In this document: positions 8,965-18,249 of the stretch, in pieces
Layout: each line of letters starts with the position of its first letter
How positions within the stretch are numbered: position 1 is the stretch's first letter
Assembly: GCA_947039275.1 (NCBI GenBank)
Contig: CAMQYL010000002.1
Coordinates: 62,001-126,000, forward strand
From: Amulumruptor sp947039275
GTDB taxonomy: Bacteria > Bacteroidota > Bacteroidia > Bacteroidales > Muribaculaceae
DNA length: 64,000 nt
Direction of reading: 5' to 3'
Translations under genes and position numbers: made by a program
Notes under the pieces: generated by a model
Told to the model about the DNA's origin: nothing
What the model saw: the letters and a program-made list of their open reading frames with translations, nothing else
The model's database searches: none

Positions 8965-10473
8965 TTATTTCATGCCAAGCACCGCGAAGATTTCGGGGCT
9001 GAACGTGAACTTGATCAAATCTACAAAGAAATTGGGGAAGCAGCCTATACCTGCCACGCACACGATGAGTGCGATGGTGGATGTACGTTCCCACCATTCG
9101 GCATCGGTCAGTGTGCGGTGGTGGTCATCATATACCGGACCGAAGAGGAGCTTGCCTACCACACGGAGTATGTAGACGGCGGTGATGACGATAGAGCAGC
9201 AAGCCACGATGGTGAATACGCGGTGGAACATGTCGGCATGCTCAAACGAGCCTACGAATATGGTCATTTCGGCTACGAAACCGCTAAGACCGGGCAGACC
9301 GAGCGATGCCATACCGGCTATCACATAGCAGACAGCGAGATAGGGCATGATCTGCATAAGACCGCCCATCTTGGTGATGTCACGTGTATGTGTACGTCCG
9401 TAAATCATACCGATGAGGGCGAAGAAGAGTGCTGTCATCAGACCGTGGCTGAGCATCTGCATGATGGCACCTGTCATGGCGGTGGTGTTGAGCATCAGTA
9501 TGGCGAACAGCACGAGTCCGCAGTGGCTAACCGATGAGTATGCGTTGATATACTTGAGGTCGGTCTGGACACATGCACTGAACGCTCCGTAGACCACTGA
9601 GATACCTGTCAGGATGAGGAATATCCAGGCGAGTTCGGTGGCAGCCTCGGGCATGAGATAGATAGCCACGCGGAAGCAACCGTAACCGCCGAGCTTCATA
9701 AGCACGCCTGCATGGAGCATAGATACTGCTGTAGGTGCTGATGCGTGACCGTCAGGGCTCCATGTGTGGAATGGGAACATGGCACCGAGGACACCGAAAC
9801 CTACGAATGTCATCGGGAAGAGGAAATACTGCCAGCCTTTATCTATGGAGCTGTTCTGGGCAATCTCGAGGATGTTCCATGTCAGAGGAGCACCTTCGGG
9901 AGCAGAATGGTAATATATGCCTATCAGACCGAGCATCAGGAATGCCGAACCGCCCATGAGCATCAGGGTCAGCTTCATGGCTGAATAGTTCTTGTTGCCG
10001 CTGCCCCATACGCCGATCAGCAGATACATGGGGATAAGAGCGACCTCATAGAACATGAACATCGTGAACAGGTCAATAGAGATGAAGAATCCGAATACGC
10101 CTGTCGACAGCAGCACCAGCCAAAGGAAAAACTCTTTGGGCAGCGGATTGATTTTCCATGAGGCGAATGAGCCTGTCAGCAATATGACTGACGAGAGGAT
10201 GAGCATGGCAATAGAGATGCCGTCGACACCCACAGCAAGATTAATGTTAAGAGGAGCGAACCAGCTCCAGGAGCCGGTAAACAGCATCGGCGAATCGATG
10301 CCGGCTGCGCGCATTTCAAGATAGTCGCACAGCACCCAGATCGACAGACCCAGCAGGGCGAGCGAACCGGTGACGGCTACCGTGCGGATGGCTTTCATGC
10401 CACGGCAGAGGGCGAGGGCTCCGAGCATCACTACCGGGATAACCACGAAGTAGATGAGTATATTGGAAAACAT
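8965..10473 (-). CDS. nuoM: NADH-quinone oxidoreductase subunit M
   Basis: Second antiporter-like subunit of complex I, 502 residues, multi-spanning. Diagnostic segments are FYEVALIPMYLLIGVWGSGN, with the helix-5 Glu needed for proton pumping, FPFHTWSPDGHASAPTAVSM and LKYINAYSSVSHCGLVL. It lies between nuoL and nuoN in the conserved L-M-N order, 74 bases after nuoL. Confidence 0.97.
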   Translation of the reverse strand: MFSNILIYFVVIPVVMLGALALCRGMKAIRTVAVTGSLALLGLSIWVLCDYLEMRAAGIDSPMLFTGSWSWFAPLNINLAVGVDGISIAMLILSSVILLTGSFASWKINPLPKEFFLWLVLLSTGVFGFFISIDLFTMFMFYEVALIPMYLLIGVWGSGNKNYSAMKLTLMLMGGSAFLMLGLIGIYYHSAPEGAPLTWNILEIAQNSSIDKGWQYFLFPMTFVGFGVLGAMFPFHTWSPDGHASAPTAVSMLHAGVLMKLGGYGCFRVAIYLMPEAATELAWIFLILTGISVVYGAFSACVQTDLKYINAYSSVSHCGLVLFAILMLNTTAMTGAIMQMLSHGLMTALFFALIGMIYGRTHTRDITKMGGLMQIMPYLAVCYVIAGMASLGLPGLSGFVAEMTIFVGSFEHADMFHRVFTIVACCSIVITAVYILRVVGKLLFGPVYDDHHRTLTDAEWWERTSTIALIVCVAGIGCFPNFFVDLIKFTFSPEIFAVLGMK

Positions 10474-10547
10474 AATGTGACTGTTATTTCACTTAATGAT
10501 TGTGTCTGTTATAAAGAGCTTCAGATATGAGATGGATGGGAGGGAGA

Positions 10548-12578
10548 TTACAACAGGCAGAGAGCCGTGATGCCTCCGAGAGCAAGCACTCCGATGAGAT
10601 ACCACCATACGTAGGTCTGGGCGTTGCCGCTCTGGAATCCGCGGATGGCGAAGGAGAGCTTGTTAGTCACGATGGCAAATCCGTCCATGGTGCCGTCAAT
10701 GATATGGCGGTCAAACCATGCGATAGGCTTGCAGATGCCATTGAAGATGATGCGTTTTGTGATGAACATATAAAGTTCGTCCCAGTAGAAGCGGTGGTAG
10801 CACCAGTCCCAGAGAGCGGGGAGAGCGCGCTTCATCTTTGCCGGCAGCGGATTTTCCTTGCGGTACATCACTGTGGCAATTATGATGGCTACGATGGCTA
10901 CTGCAAGGCTTACGCAAGCCACAGTCCAGTCGAGAGCCTTGAGATTGGTGAAGAAGGAAACTCCTTCGGGGAACATCTCATGGCCGTTCCAGGTGACGAG
11001 GTTGCCCATAGGCACGAAGCCAGCCACACAAGAGATGGCAGCAAGAATCACCAGTGGAAGAGTCATGGTCCAGGGCTGGTCATGGGGTGCATGGTGTCCT
11101 TCACGCACTTTGTGTTCCTTCCACCAGAATATGAGGTAGTAGAGGCGGAACATGTAGAAGGCGGTCAGACCGGCTACAGCCGACATCCAGATATACCAGA
11201 ATGTGGAGTGACCCATGGTGGCGGTGAGAATCTCGTCCTTGGAGAAGAATCCGGCGAATGGAATGATACCTGCGATAGCCAGACAGCCAATGAGGAAAGT
11301 GATGTGGGTTACGGGCATGTATTTGCGCAGACCGTGCATGTCGGTGTAGTCATTGGAACCGATGGCATGGATGAGCGCGCCGGCGCAGAGGAAGAGCAAC
11401 GCCTTGAACATGGCGTGTGTGAACAAATGGAACATCGATGCCATGTAGCCGATGCCGTGGTGGAACTCAGGACGTGCTACGCCGAGTGACACCATCATGA
11501 ATGCAATCTGCGAGATGGTTGAGAAGGCGAGGACACGCTTGATGTCAACCTGTGTACAGGCTACCATCGCTGCGTAGAATGCTGTCAGTGCACCGACAAT
11601 GGTGATTATCTCCAGTGATGCTTCCTCCATCAGGTAGAGGGGGAAGAGACGTGCCACGAGATATACACCTGCCACGACCATGGTGGCAGCGTGGATGAGG
11701 GCTGACACAGGAGTAGGACCTTCCATAGCATCGGGAAGCCAGATGTGAAGTGGCATCATGGCTGACTTGCCCATGCCGCCCATGAAGATGAGCACAAGCG
11801 CCCATGTCAGCACCGATGCTCCCATAAATGTGGGGGCTGCGCTGGTGGCAAAGATATTCTTGATGTTTTCGGCAGTCTCGATGTTGACCTGATATGCACC
11901 TGACACAAGCTGTGACGATGTGAGATCCATGAAGTTGAATGTGCCGGCATAGTAGCTGAGGGCAAGGATACCGATAAGGAATCCGAGGTCAGCAAAACGA
12001 GTCACGATAAATGCCTTCTTGGCAGCGAGGACAGCCGATGGCTTGCGGTAGTAGAATCCGATGAGAAGGAATGACGATGCACCTACAAGCTCCCAGAAGA
12101 TATACATCTGGAAAATGTTGGTGGCTACGACCAGACCGAGCATCGAGAAGCTGAAGAGCGACAGGAACGCATAGAAACGCTGGAAGCCCTTCTCCCACAC
12201 GCCGTGGTGGTCACGCATATATCCCATGCTGTAGAGATGCACCATAAACGATATGGTGGTGATGACCACAAGCAGCAGGGCGGCTATCGGGTCAAGCAGG
12301 AATCCGAGACGGATGACCAGATTGTCGGTAAACGACAGCCAGTCAACATTGAATACCACCCACTGCAGACGTGTGTGGGCTTCGGCATCGACGAAGTCAG
12401 GATTGCCGCTGAAAAAGTAAGTGAACGATACGATGTATGCGAGCACCATGGTGGTGCCCATTCCCAGGCAGCCGAGTATGCCTGCCATGCGGTGGCTCAT
12501 CTTGTTGCCGGCAAGACCGAGCAGCAAGAACATGAACAACGGGATAACGAGTATGAGTAACGGAAGTGTGATAGCCAT
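10548..12578 (-). CDS. nuoL: NADH-quinone oxidoreductase subunit L
   Basis: Largest membrane subunit of complex I and distal proton pump, 676 residues. It carries the antiporter-family core (FWELVGASSFLLIGFYYRKP, PLHIWLPDAMEGPTPVSALI, KRVLAFSTISQIAFMM, HLFTHAMFKALLFLCAG) and the C-terminal extension with amphipathic lateral helix expected of NuoL. It starts 8 bases after nuoK. A long open frame on the opposite strand (10527-11489) is a coding shadow. Confidence 0.97.
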   Translation of the reverse strand: MAITLPLLILVIPLFMFLLLGLAGNKMSHRMAGILGCLGMGTTMVLAYIVSFTYFFSGNPDFVDAEAHTRLQWVVFNVDWLSFTDNLVIRLGFLLDPIAALLLVVITTISFMVHLYSMGYMRDHHGVWEKGFQRFYAFLSLFSFSMLGLVVATNIFQMYIFWELVGASSFLLIGFYYRKPSAVLAAKKAFIVTRFADLGFLIGILALSYYAGTFNFMDLTSSQLVSGAYQVNIETAENIKNIFATSAAPTFMGASVLTWALVLIFMGGMGKSAMMPLHIWLPDAMEGPTPVSALIHAATMVVAGVYLVARLFPLYLMEEASLEIITIVGALTAFYAAMVACTQVDIKRVLAFSTISQIAFMMVSLGVARPEFHHGIGYMASMFHLFTHAMFKALLFLCAGALIHAIGSNDYTDMHGLRKYMPVTHITFLIGCLAIAGIIPFAGFFSKDEILTATMGHSTFWYIWMSAVAGLTAFYMFRLYYLIFWWKEHKVREGHHAPHDQPWTMTLPLVILAAISCVAGFVPMGNLVTWNGHEMFPEGVSFFTNLKALDWTVACVSLAVAIVAIIIATVMYRKENPLPAKMKRALPALWDWCYHRFYWDELYMFITKRIIFNGICKPIAWFDRHIIDGTMDGFAIVTNKLSFAIRGFQSGNAQTYVWWYLIGVLALGGITALCLL

Positions 12579-12586
12579 GGCCGTAA

Positions 12587-12898
12587 TCAGAATTTCATTT
12601 TAGTGAGGTCGCTGACATCGATATTCTTGTGGGCACGGTAAAGGTTGATGATGATTGCAATAGCCAGAGCTGTCTCAGCAGCGGCGATGGCGATGGCAAA
12701 GAGGGTAAACATCATGCCTTCGAGTTGTCCGGGGAAGAGGTATCGGTTAAATATCACAAAGTTGATGTCAACGGCGTTGAGCATCAGCTCGATGGAAATC
12801 AGCATCGCAATCATGTTCTTGCGAGTGATGAATCCGTAGATGCCACAGCAGAACATTACCAGCGTAGGCACCAGATAATATATCATTGAGATATCCAT
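12587..12898 (-). CDS. nuoK: NADH-quinone oxidoreductase subunit K
   Basis: Small three-helix membrane subunit of complex I that helps form a proton channel. The ATG at 12898 (MDISMIYYLVPTLVMF) gives 103 residues, the usual length; an upstream in-frame start at 12982 would overlap nuoJ and add 28 residues with no family likeness. The two buried glutamates characteristic of NuoK are visible in ISIELMLNAVDINF and AAAETALAIAIII. Confidence 0.95.
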   Translation of the reverse strand: MDISMIYYLVPTLVMFCCGIYGFITRKNMIAMLISIELMLNAVDINFVIFNRYLFPGQLEGMMFTLFAIAIAAAETALAIAIIINLYRAHKNIDVSDLTKMKF

Positions 12899-12956
12899 AA
12901 TCTTAACTATATCGGAGTATGTGTGTGCGGTTAGACAATATTTGTGACGTGTTATA

Positions 12957-13472
12957 TCAACGCTTGCGTGCCACAACGACACCTCCTATTATACATGCAA
13001 GGAGCAATATGCTTATAGCCTCGAAGGGGAGAAGATACTGTCCGGCTCCGGTGCCCATCATGGTCTCGCCGATAAGTTTCATCGATGGATTTTCCATAGC
13101 GGGTAGCTGAGTCGCCATCATGGCGCAGCGGCTGAAAAGGACTGCACCCGTGATGCCGAGGGTCAGCACTGCGGCTATTGTGCCGAGCACCTTACGGCGA
13201 GATGTCAGTCGGCGGCTGTTGTCGCCGGGGTGTGAGGTAAGCAAAATAGAGAATACAAACAGTACCACGATGCCGCCGGCATATACGGCTATCTGCACGG
13301 CTCCGAGAAACTCATAATCGAGTTTGAAATAGAGCACAGCGGCGGCAAAAAGCGTGAACAGCAGATATGTCGCGGCTCGCAGGATTTTGCGGGTGGTTAC
13401 GGTCAGTATCGAGAAGACGATGATTGCGATGATAATCATCCAGGATACGATGGTACTTCCTACTGATTCCAT
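12957..13472 (-). CDS. nuoJ: NADH-quinone oxidoreductase subunit J
   Basis: Membrane subunit of complex I at the interface of quinone site and pump, 171 residues with five predicted helices. ILTVTTRKILRAATYLLFTL and LDYEFLGAVQIAVYAGGIVV match the family, including the conserved helix-3 region (AVYAGGIVVLFVF). It lies between nuoI and nuoK in the normal order. Confidence 0.95.
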   Translation of the reverse strand: MESVGSTIVSWMIIIAIIVFSILTVTTRKILRAATYLLFTLFAAAVLYFKLDYEFLGAVQIAVYAGGIVVLFVFSILLTSHPGDNSRRLTSRRKVLGTIAAVLTLGITGAVLFSRCAMMATQLPAMENPSMKLIGETMMGTGAGQYLLPFEAISILLLACIIGGVVVARKR

Positions 13473-13510
13473 ATAGAAATTAATTGACTTTAATGCTTAT
13501 AACAGAGGTA

Positions 13511-14368
13511 TTATTTGTCGCCTTTGGCAGCTTCACGGGCGGCTTTTGCAGCCATCGCAGCCTTGATTTTGGCGAGTTTTTCGGGGTCGTTGGCAGCAGC
13601 GGCGAGTGCTTTGGCGAGAGGATCCTGCTTGGGAGCTTCGGGAGCTTTCGCAGCGGTATCAGCAGGGGCTGCGGCGGCTTTGGCAGCTTCACGAGCGGCT
13701 TTGGCAGCCATTGCAGCCTTGATTTTGGCGAGTTTTTCAGGGTCGCCGGCGGCAGCTGCGAGAGCCTTGGCAAGAGGATCGTCCTGTGCGGGAGCTGCTG
13801 GAGCATTAGCGGCGGCAGCCTTCTTGGCTTCAGCGGCGGCTTTGGCGGCAGCCAGCTTGGCTTCGCGCTCGGCGAGGATGCGTTTCTTTTCTTCCTCTGA
13901 GGGTTCGGGCTCGGGGATATCGGGCAGATATTTGAGCTGTTTGACGAGTTTGTCACGAGTGAACACTGCCTGTTCGAAATCATTGCTGAATGCCAGGGCG
14001 TTGGTCGGACAGTTAGTCACACACAGCTGGCAGAAGGTGCAGCTGCCCAGGTCATAGTTATACCCTGCGAGATGCTTTTTCTTCTTGCCGTCCCATGTCT
14101 CTACGGTATCGATGTCGAGCTTGATGGTTCCGTTAGGACATACGCGTTCACAAGTGCCGCAAGCGATACATTTGTGGCGCCCTTCGGCATCATACACTAA
14201 TTCAAGGCAAGCGCGGAAACGCTGCGGGACATGATAAATCTCACGATTTTCGGGGTATCTTTCAGTTATCTTAGGGGTGATAAATTCCTTACCGGTCACT
14301 GACATGCCTTTGAGCAGGCTTGCCACGCCGGTCCCTAATGATGAAAAATAGTCTTTAACACTACCCAT
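13511..14368 (-). CDS. nuoI: NADH-quinone oxidoreductase subunit I with long Ala/Lys repeat tail
   Basis: Peripheral-arm subunit of complex I carrying two [4Fe-4S] clusters that pass electrons towards quinone. Cluster ligands are C67, C70, C73, C77 (CIACGTCERVCP) and C110, C113, C116, C120 (CTFCQLCVTNCP). The core ends near residue 165. The remaining 120 residues are an unusual Ala/Lys/Glu-rich tail with two 34-residue copies (197-230 and 249-282) that differ at one residue; each begins DPLAKALAAAA and ends AKAAREAAK. This makes the protein 285 residues rather than about 165. The gene is the first of the downstream nuo group and follows atpG after a 120-base gap with a hairpin. Confidence 0.95.
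   Translation of the reverse strand: MGSVKDYFSSLGTGVASLLKGMSVTGKEFITPKITERYPENREIYHVPQRFRACLELVYDAEGRHKCIACGTCERVCPNGTIKLDIDTVETWDGKKKKHLAGYNYDLGSCTFCQLCVTNCPTNALAFSNDFEQAVFTRDKLVKQLKYLPDIPEPEPSEEEKKRILAEREAKLAAAKAAAEAKKAAAANAPAAPAQDDPLAKALAAAAGDPEKLAKIKAAMAAKAAREAAKAAAAPADTAAKAPEAPKQDPLAKALAAAANDPEKLAKIKAAMAAKAAREAAKGDK
13523..13780 (-). repeat. Tandem coding repeat in the nuoI tail
   Basis: Two 102-base copies at 13679-13780 and 13523-13624 (period 156 bases) encode the 34-residue Ala/Lys repeat of NuoI. The copies differ mostly at silent positions (for example cag/cgg and gcc/gct changes), so the protein repeat has been kept while the DNA diverged, which argues for selection on the tail. 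Confidence 0.8.
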
Positions 14369-14439
14369 AAATGTTATTGATGTTAATCGAGCTAAGGGGT
14401 TATGTTTGGTTTAATTATATTCGTCAATTATGTCAGTGT

Positions 14440-14470
14440 GATGCTCTGCCGATTGGGGCGGCAGCGCATC
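14440..14470 (-). terminator. Hairpin between atpG and nuoI
   Basis: Inverted repeat with 12-base arms (14440-14451 and 14459-14470, one mismatch, GC-rich) and a 7-base loop, 18 bases after the atpG stop. No U-tract follows on the reading strand, so it may be an attenuator, a processing or stabilising stem, or an imperfect terminator. No TAnnTTTG box was found between it and nuoI. Confidence 0.5.
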
Positions 14471-14488
14471 CGTGGGGAGAGGTGATGC

Positions 14489-15373
14489 CTAACGTGCCTG
14501 ACCGCCGAGTATGTCGAGAAGCTCAGAGGTGATGGCTTGCTGGCGTAGTTTGTTATATTCGAGTTGCAATTCGTCAAGGAGTTTCTTGGCGTTGTCATTG
14601 GCACTCTGCATTGCCATGACACGCGAAGCCTGCTCGGATGCGCGGTTTTCGGTGAAAACGTCTTGCAGGACTGCCATGAGATACATGGGGAGCACGGCAG
14701 AGAAGATGGAAGCCGCATCCGGTTCAAACAGACATGGACGGTTGGACGCTTTAGCTTCGCCTTCTGCCTCAAAACTCTCTTGCAAGATAGGTAGAAGCTG
14801 CTGTTCGGTGAAATTCTGGCGGCTGACACTTTTGAAGTGCATGTAGTGGAGGAACACGCAGTCAAGTGTTCCCCGCAGAAACTCATTTTTGAGATAATCC
14901 AGAAAATCTTTGACGCCATCACCAGTGGTGCGGGAATCAAGACCTTCACGTCTGACCACGTGGAGATGCGCATCTTCGATTTTCGTGATGGCCTTGGCTA
15001 TCTTCTCGCCCACAGGATATATTGTCACATCAATATTTTCACCCCATTTCTGACGGTAGAGGCGCAGATGATGTAGAAACTGCTTGAATATATTGACGTT
15101 ATAAGCTCCACAGAGTCCGTCATCGCTTCCGAGTACCACGATGGCGAGGTGTTTGATGTCGCGTTTTTCGAGGAGGGAAGAGGCAAACTGCGCATCTGTG
15201 CTGAGAAGATTACCGATGATAGTCTCTATCTGGCCACGGAAAGGCTGCAAGCGGCGCAAAGCCTGTTCGGCTTTGTGCATCTTGGCAGATGATATCATCT
15301 TCATGGCTCCGGTGATTTTCTCGGAGGATGCCACTGAGCCTATGCGTCCTTTAAGTTCTCGCAGTGTTGCCAT
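14489..15373 (-). CDS. atpG: ATP synthase F1 subunit gamma
   Basis: Central rotor shaft of the F1Fo ATP synthase, 294 residues. The N-terminal helix (RELKGRIGSVASSEKITGAM, KMISSAKMHKAEQAL) and the C-terminal helix (RVMAMQSANDNAKKLLDELQ, ending LRQQAITSELLDI) are the family's two coiled-coil signatures; the middle Rossmann-like region has GSDDGLCGAYN. It is the last gene of the atpDCBEFHAG group, which is the usual Bacteroidetes order. Confidence 0.96.
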   Translation of the reverse strand: MATLRELKGRIGSVASSEKITGAMKMISSAKMHKAEQALRRLQPFRGQIETIIGNLLSTDAQFASSLLEKRDIKHLAIVVLGSDDGLCGAYNVNIFKQFLHHLRLYRQKWGENIDVTIYPVGEKIAKAITKIEDAHLHVVRREGLDSRTTGDGVKDFLDYLKNEFLRGTLDCVFLHYMHFKSVSRQNFTEQQLLPILQESFEAEGEAKASNRPCLFEPDAASIFSAVLPMYLMAVLQDVFTENRASEQASRVMAMQSANDNAKKLLDELQLEYNKLRQQAITSELLDILGGQAR

Positions 15374-15438
15374 TATGACGGGTTAGTATATGTGTGATTC
15401 TTTCTGTGGGTTATATGCTTATGTCGTATCTACTGTGG

Positions 15439-17016
15439 TCAGGATGCAAACTGTCCGGCTATGTCGGCAGCTGCCTGGGTCAGTTTTTCAGCGCACTCAT
15501 CGGTGAGCTTGCCGGATGCCAGCACATCAAGCACATCAGCCTGATATTTGGCATGGAGCAACTGGAGCAGCTGTGTCTCAAATTCGTGCACCTTGTCAAG
15601 GGGCACTTTGTCAAGGAGTCCCTTGGTGCCGCAATAGATGACGGCGATTTCCTCCTCTACCGGCATAGGACGGTATTGGGGCTGTATGAGCAGACGCTCG
15701 TTCTTGCGGCCTTTGTCAATCACGCGGGCGGTCACGGGGTCAATATCGCCGCCGAATTTGGTGAACGATTCAAGCTCGCGGAACTGTGCCTGGTCGATCT
15801 TGAGCGTACCTGCCACCTTCTTCATTGATTTGATCTGAGCATTACCGCCGACACGTGACACGGAGATACCTACGTTGATTGCCGGACGGATACCGCGGTT
15901 GAAGAGTGCGGTTTCAAGGAATATCTGACCGTCGGTGATTGAAATCACGTTGGTAGGGATGTATGCCGATACGTCACCTGCCTGGGTCTCGATGATGGGG
16001 AGCGCAGTCAGAGAGCCGTCGCCTTTCACTTTAGACTTGAGCACCTCGGGGAGGTCATTCATCTGCTCGGCTACCTGCTGGTTGTCGATGATTTTGGCAG
16101 CACGTTCGAGCAGACGGGAATGCAGATAGAAGATATCGCCAGGATATGCCTCACGACCAGAGGGACGCTTAAGAATCAGCGAAATCTCGCGGTATGCCAC
16201 AGCCTGCTTGGAGAGGTCATCGTAGATGATGAGAGCATCACGACCGGTGTCGCGGAAATATTCGCCGATGGCTACACCTGCAAATGGGGCATAGTAGCGC
16301 ATAGATGCTGAATCGCTCGCGGTTGCGGCAACTACGACTGTGTAATCCAGAGCACCGTATTTGCGGAGTGTCTCCACGAGTGATGCCACGGATGAAGCCT
16401 TCTGTCCGATTGCCACGTAGATGCAGTAGACTGGCTTGCCAGCCTCGAAATTCTTGCGCTGGTTGATGATGGTGTCTATGGCTATGGCGGTCTTGCCTAT
16501 CTGGCGGTCGCCGATGATAAGCTCGCGCTGTCCGCGGCCTATGGGCACCATGGAATCCACAGCTTTGATACCGGTCTGGAGCGGCTGGTTGACTGGCTGG
16601 CGGAAGATGACTCCGGGAGCTTTGCGCTCCAGAGGCATGTTGAGCAGTTCGCCCTGGATGGGACCTCGTCCGTCGATGGGCTCGCCGAGCACATTGATTA
16701 CACGGCTGCACAGACCTTCGCCTACGGGTATCGAAGCAATCTCGCCGGTACGCTTGACGCTCATGTTCTCGGTCACGGAGTTGACACGGTCGAGCAGTAT
16801 GACACCGACATTGCTTTCCTCAAGGTTGAGGGCAACACCTTTGACGCCGTTTTCAAATTCTACAAGCTCATTGGCGCATACATTGTCAAGACCGTAGACG
16901 TGAGCCACGCCGTCGCCCACTTCGAGCACACGACCGGTTTCCTCAAATGTCACTTTGGAGTTGACATTTTCAAGCTGTTGCTTCAGAACTTCTGATATCT
17001 CGCTGGGATTGATCAT
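15439..17016 (-). CDS. atpA: ATP synthase F1 subunit alpha
   Basis: Non-catalytic nucleotide-binding subunit of F1, 525 residues. Landmarks are the P-loop GDRQIGKTAIAIDTIINQ, the beta-barrel region with VLEVGDGVAHVYGLDNV, and PAINVGISVSRVGGNAQIKS with the arginine finger. It lies between atpH and atpG, 65 bases before atpG. Confidence 0.98.
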   Translation of the reverse strand: MINPSEISEVLKQQLENVNSKVTFEETGRVLEVGDGVAHVYGLDNVCANELVEFENGVKGVALNLEESNVGVILLDRVNSVTENMSVKRTGEIASIPVGEGLCSRVINVLGEPIDGRGPIQGELLNMPLERKAPGVIFRQPVNQPLQTGIKAVDSMVPIGRGQRELIIGDRQIGKTAIAIDTIINQRKNFEAGKPVYCIYVAIGQKASSVASLVETLRKYGALDYTVVVAATASDSASMRYYAPFAGVAIGEYFRDTGRDALIIYDDLSKQAVAYREISLILKRPSGREAYPGDIFYLHSRLLERAAKIIDNQQVAEQMNDLPEVLKSKVKGDGSLTALPIIETQAGDVSAYIPTNVISITDGQIFLETALFNRGIRPAINVGISVSRVGGNAQIKSMKKVAGTLKIDQAQFRELESFTKFGGDIDPVTARVIDKGRKNERLLIQPQYRPMPVEEEIAVIYCGTKGLLDKVPLDKVHEFETQLLQLLHAKYQADVLDVLASGKLTDECAEKLTQAAADIAGQFAS

Positions 17017-17060
17017 TTTAAGGTATGGTTTGATAAGGGCGTCTGATGGGATTCCTTATG

Positions 17061-17606
17061 TTACTTTAATAAGTTTAGTTTCAACTGTTTCAGCTCGTTG
17101 GCTATGGATGCGTCAAGCTTGTCGTTGTCAATCGCTACTGTGAAACCTCCTATGATGGAGGGATCAACTACGCTGCTGTACTCCATGGTACCGCCGGCTC
17201 CTATCTGCTGCTGGATGACATCGGCTATACGCTTTTCGGTAACCTTGTCAAGGGGCACAGCCGAAGTGACGGTCACTTGATGGATATTATGGGCTTGGCG
17301 GTATATGTCAAGATAGGCGAGAGCTATGGCGTGGAGCATGGGCAGACGCTTGTTGTCAGCGAGCATATGGAGGAAGTCGGCAAGCACCTGATCTGGCTTG
17401 CTGAGTCCGCATGCTGTGACTACAAGCTGCTGCTTGGCACTGTCAGCCACAAACGGATTGGCCATGGTGGCCTGCAACGCTGGCTGTGCGGCAAAACTGG
17501 CACACAGCTCGGTCATCAGACGGTACATAGAAGCGTCTTGACCTTTTTCAAGGGCAAACTTGTAGAGAGCCTTGGCGTATCTGCTAGGTATTAGGCCGTC
17601 GTTCAT
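17061..17606 (-). CDS. atpH: ATP synthase F1 subunit delta
   Basis: Peripheral-stalk (OSCP-like) subunit linking F1 to the b subunit, 181 residues. Family features are IPSRYAKALYKFALEKGQ at the N-terminus and the C-terminal part with KRIADVIQQQIGAGGTMEYS and DPSIIGGFTVAIDNDKLDAS. The N-terminal six-helix domain is present in full length. It lies 36 bases after atpF. Confidence 0.95.
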   Translation of the reverse strand: MNDGLIPSRYAKALYKFALEKGQDASMYRLMTELCASFAAQPALQATMANPFVADSAKQQLVVTACGLSKPDQVLADFLHMLADNKRLPMLHAIALAYLDIYRQAHNIHQVTVTSAVPLDKVTEKRIADVIQQQIGAGGTMEYSSVVDPSIIGGFTVAIDNDKLDASIANELKQLKLNLLK

Positions 17607-17642
17607 ATTAACCTTTGTGGTGTGGTTTGTAGGATTGTCAGG

Positions 17643-18140
17643 TTAGTTTTTTGTCTCGATATCCTTAAGCAGGGAGTCTACGAGCTGTTTCTGAGCCTTC
17701 TGGTCTGCCATCTGGTTTTTCACCACCTTGGTGGCGATGTCAAGAGCAAACTGACCGACATCATTGCGCAGCTGTCGTTCGGCTTCCTTGCGTTCCTGCT
17801 CCATGGAGAGCTTGGCTGCGTCCATGACTTTCTTTGCCTCCTTCTGCGCCTCGCTGCGTGCTTCATCGATGATCTGTGTCTTCATCTTCTCGGCATCGCG
17901 GAGCATGTCAGCCTGCTGGCGACGAGCTTCTGCAAGCTGCTTGTCAGCGGCTTCACGTGCATTGTCAAGTTGCTCCTTGGCACTCTGGGCATATTCAACG
18001 CCTTTGTCTATGAGATCAGCGCGTTTCTCGACTGACGAGATGATGACGGGCCAGCCCCATTTCCAGAGAATGAAGAAAAGGATAGCGAATGCTATGAACA
18101 TCCAGAATATCAATCCGAAGTCGGGCGTGAATAGTTCCAT
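17643..18140 (-). CDS. atpF: ATP synthase Fo subunit b
   Basis: Peripheral-stalk subunit, 165 residues, with one N-terminal membrane helix (about 8-28, LIFWMFIAFAILFFILWKWG) followed by a long charged coiled coil rich in Ala, Glu, Lys and Gln. The first residues (MELFTPDFGLIFW) are typical for Bacteroidetes b subunits. It lies between atpE and atpH. Confidence 0.95.
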   Translation of the reverse strand: MELFTPDFGLIFWMFIAFAILFFILWKWGWPVIISSVEKRADLIDKGVEYAQSAKEQLDNAREAADKQLAEARRQQADMLRDAEKMKTQIIDEARSEAQKEAKKVMDAAKLSMEQERKEAERQLRNDVGQFALDIATKVVKNQMADQKAQKQLVDSLLKDIETKN

Positions 18141-18249
18141 GAGTTACGATTAATTGATAATAGAGAGCCCATGCCAGGGCTGGAGGTGACTTGAGGTTGA
18201 GGATAGTTGGAGAGCATAGGAGAGATGTTCAGTCTCTCTATGGAGCTGA

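Noticed and set aside
10527..11489. A 320-codon open frame on the plus strand inside nuoL
   Set aside because: Antisense to nuoL, with low-complexity His/Glu-rich content and no homologous features.
12587..12982. Longer nuoK starting at 12982
   Set aside because: It would overlap nuoJ and add 28 residues outside the family; the ATG at 12898 fits NuoK length.
13480..14057. Ala/Ser- and Pro-rich open frames overlapping nuoI in other frames
   Set aside because: They come from the GC-rich repeat tail of nuoI read in the wrong frame.
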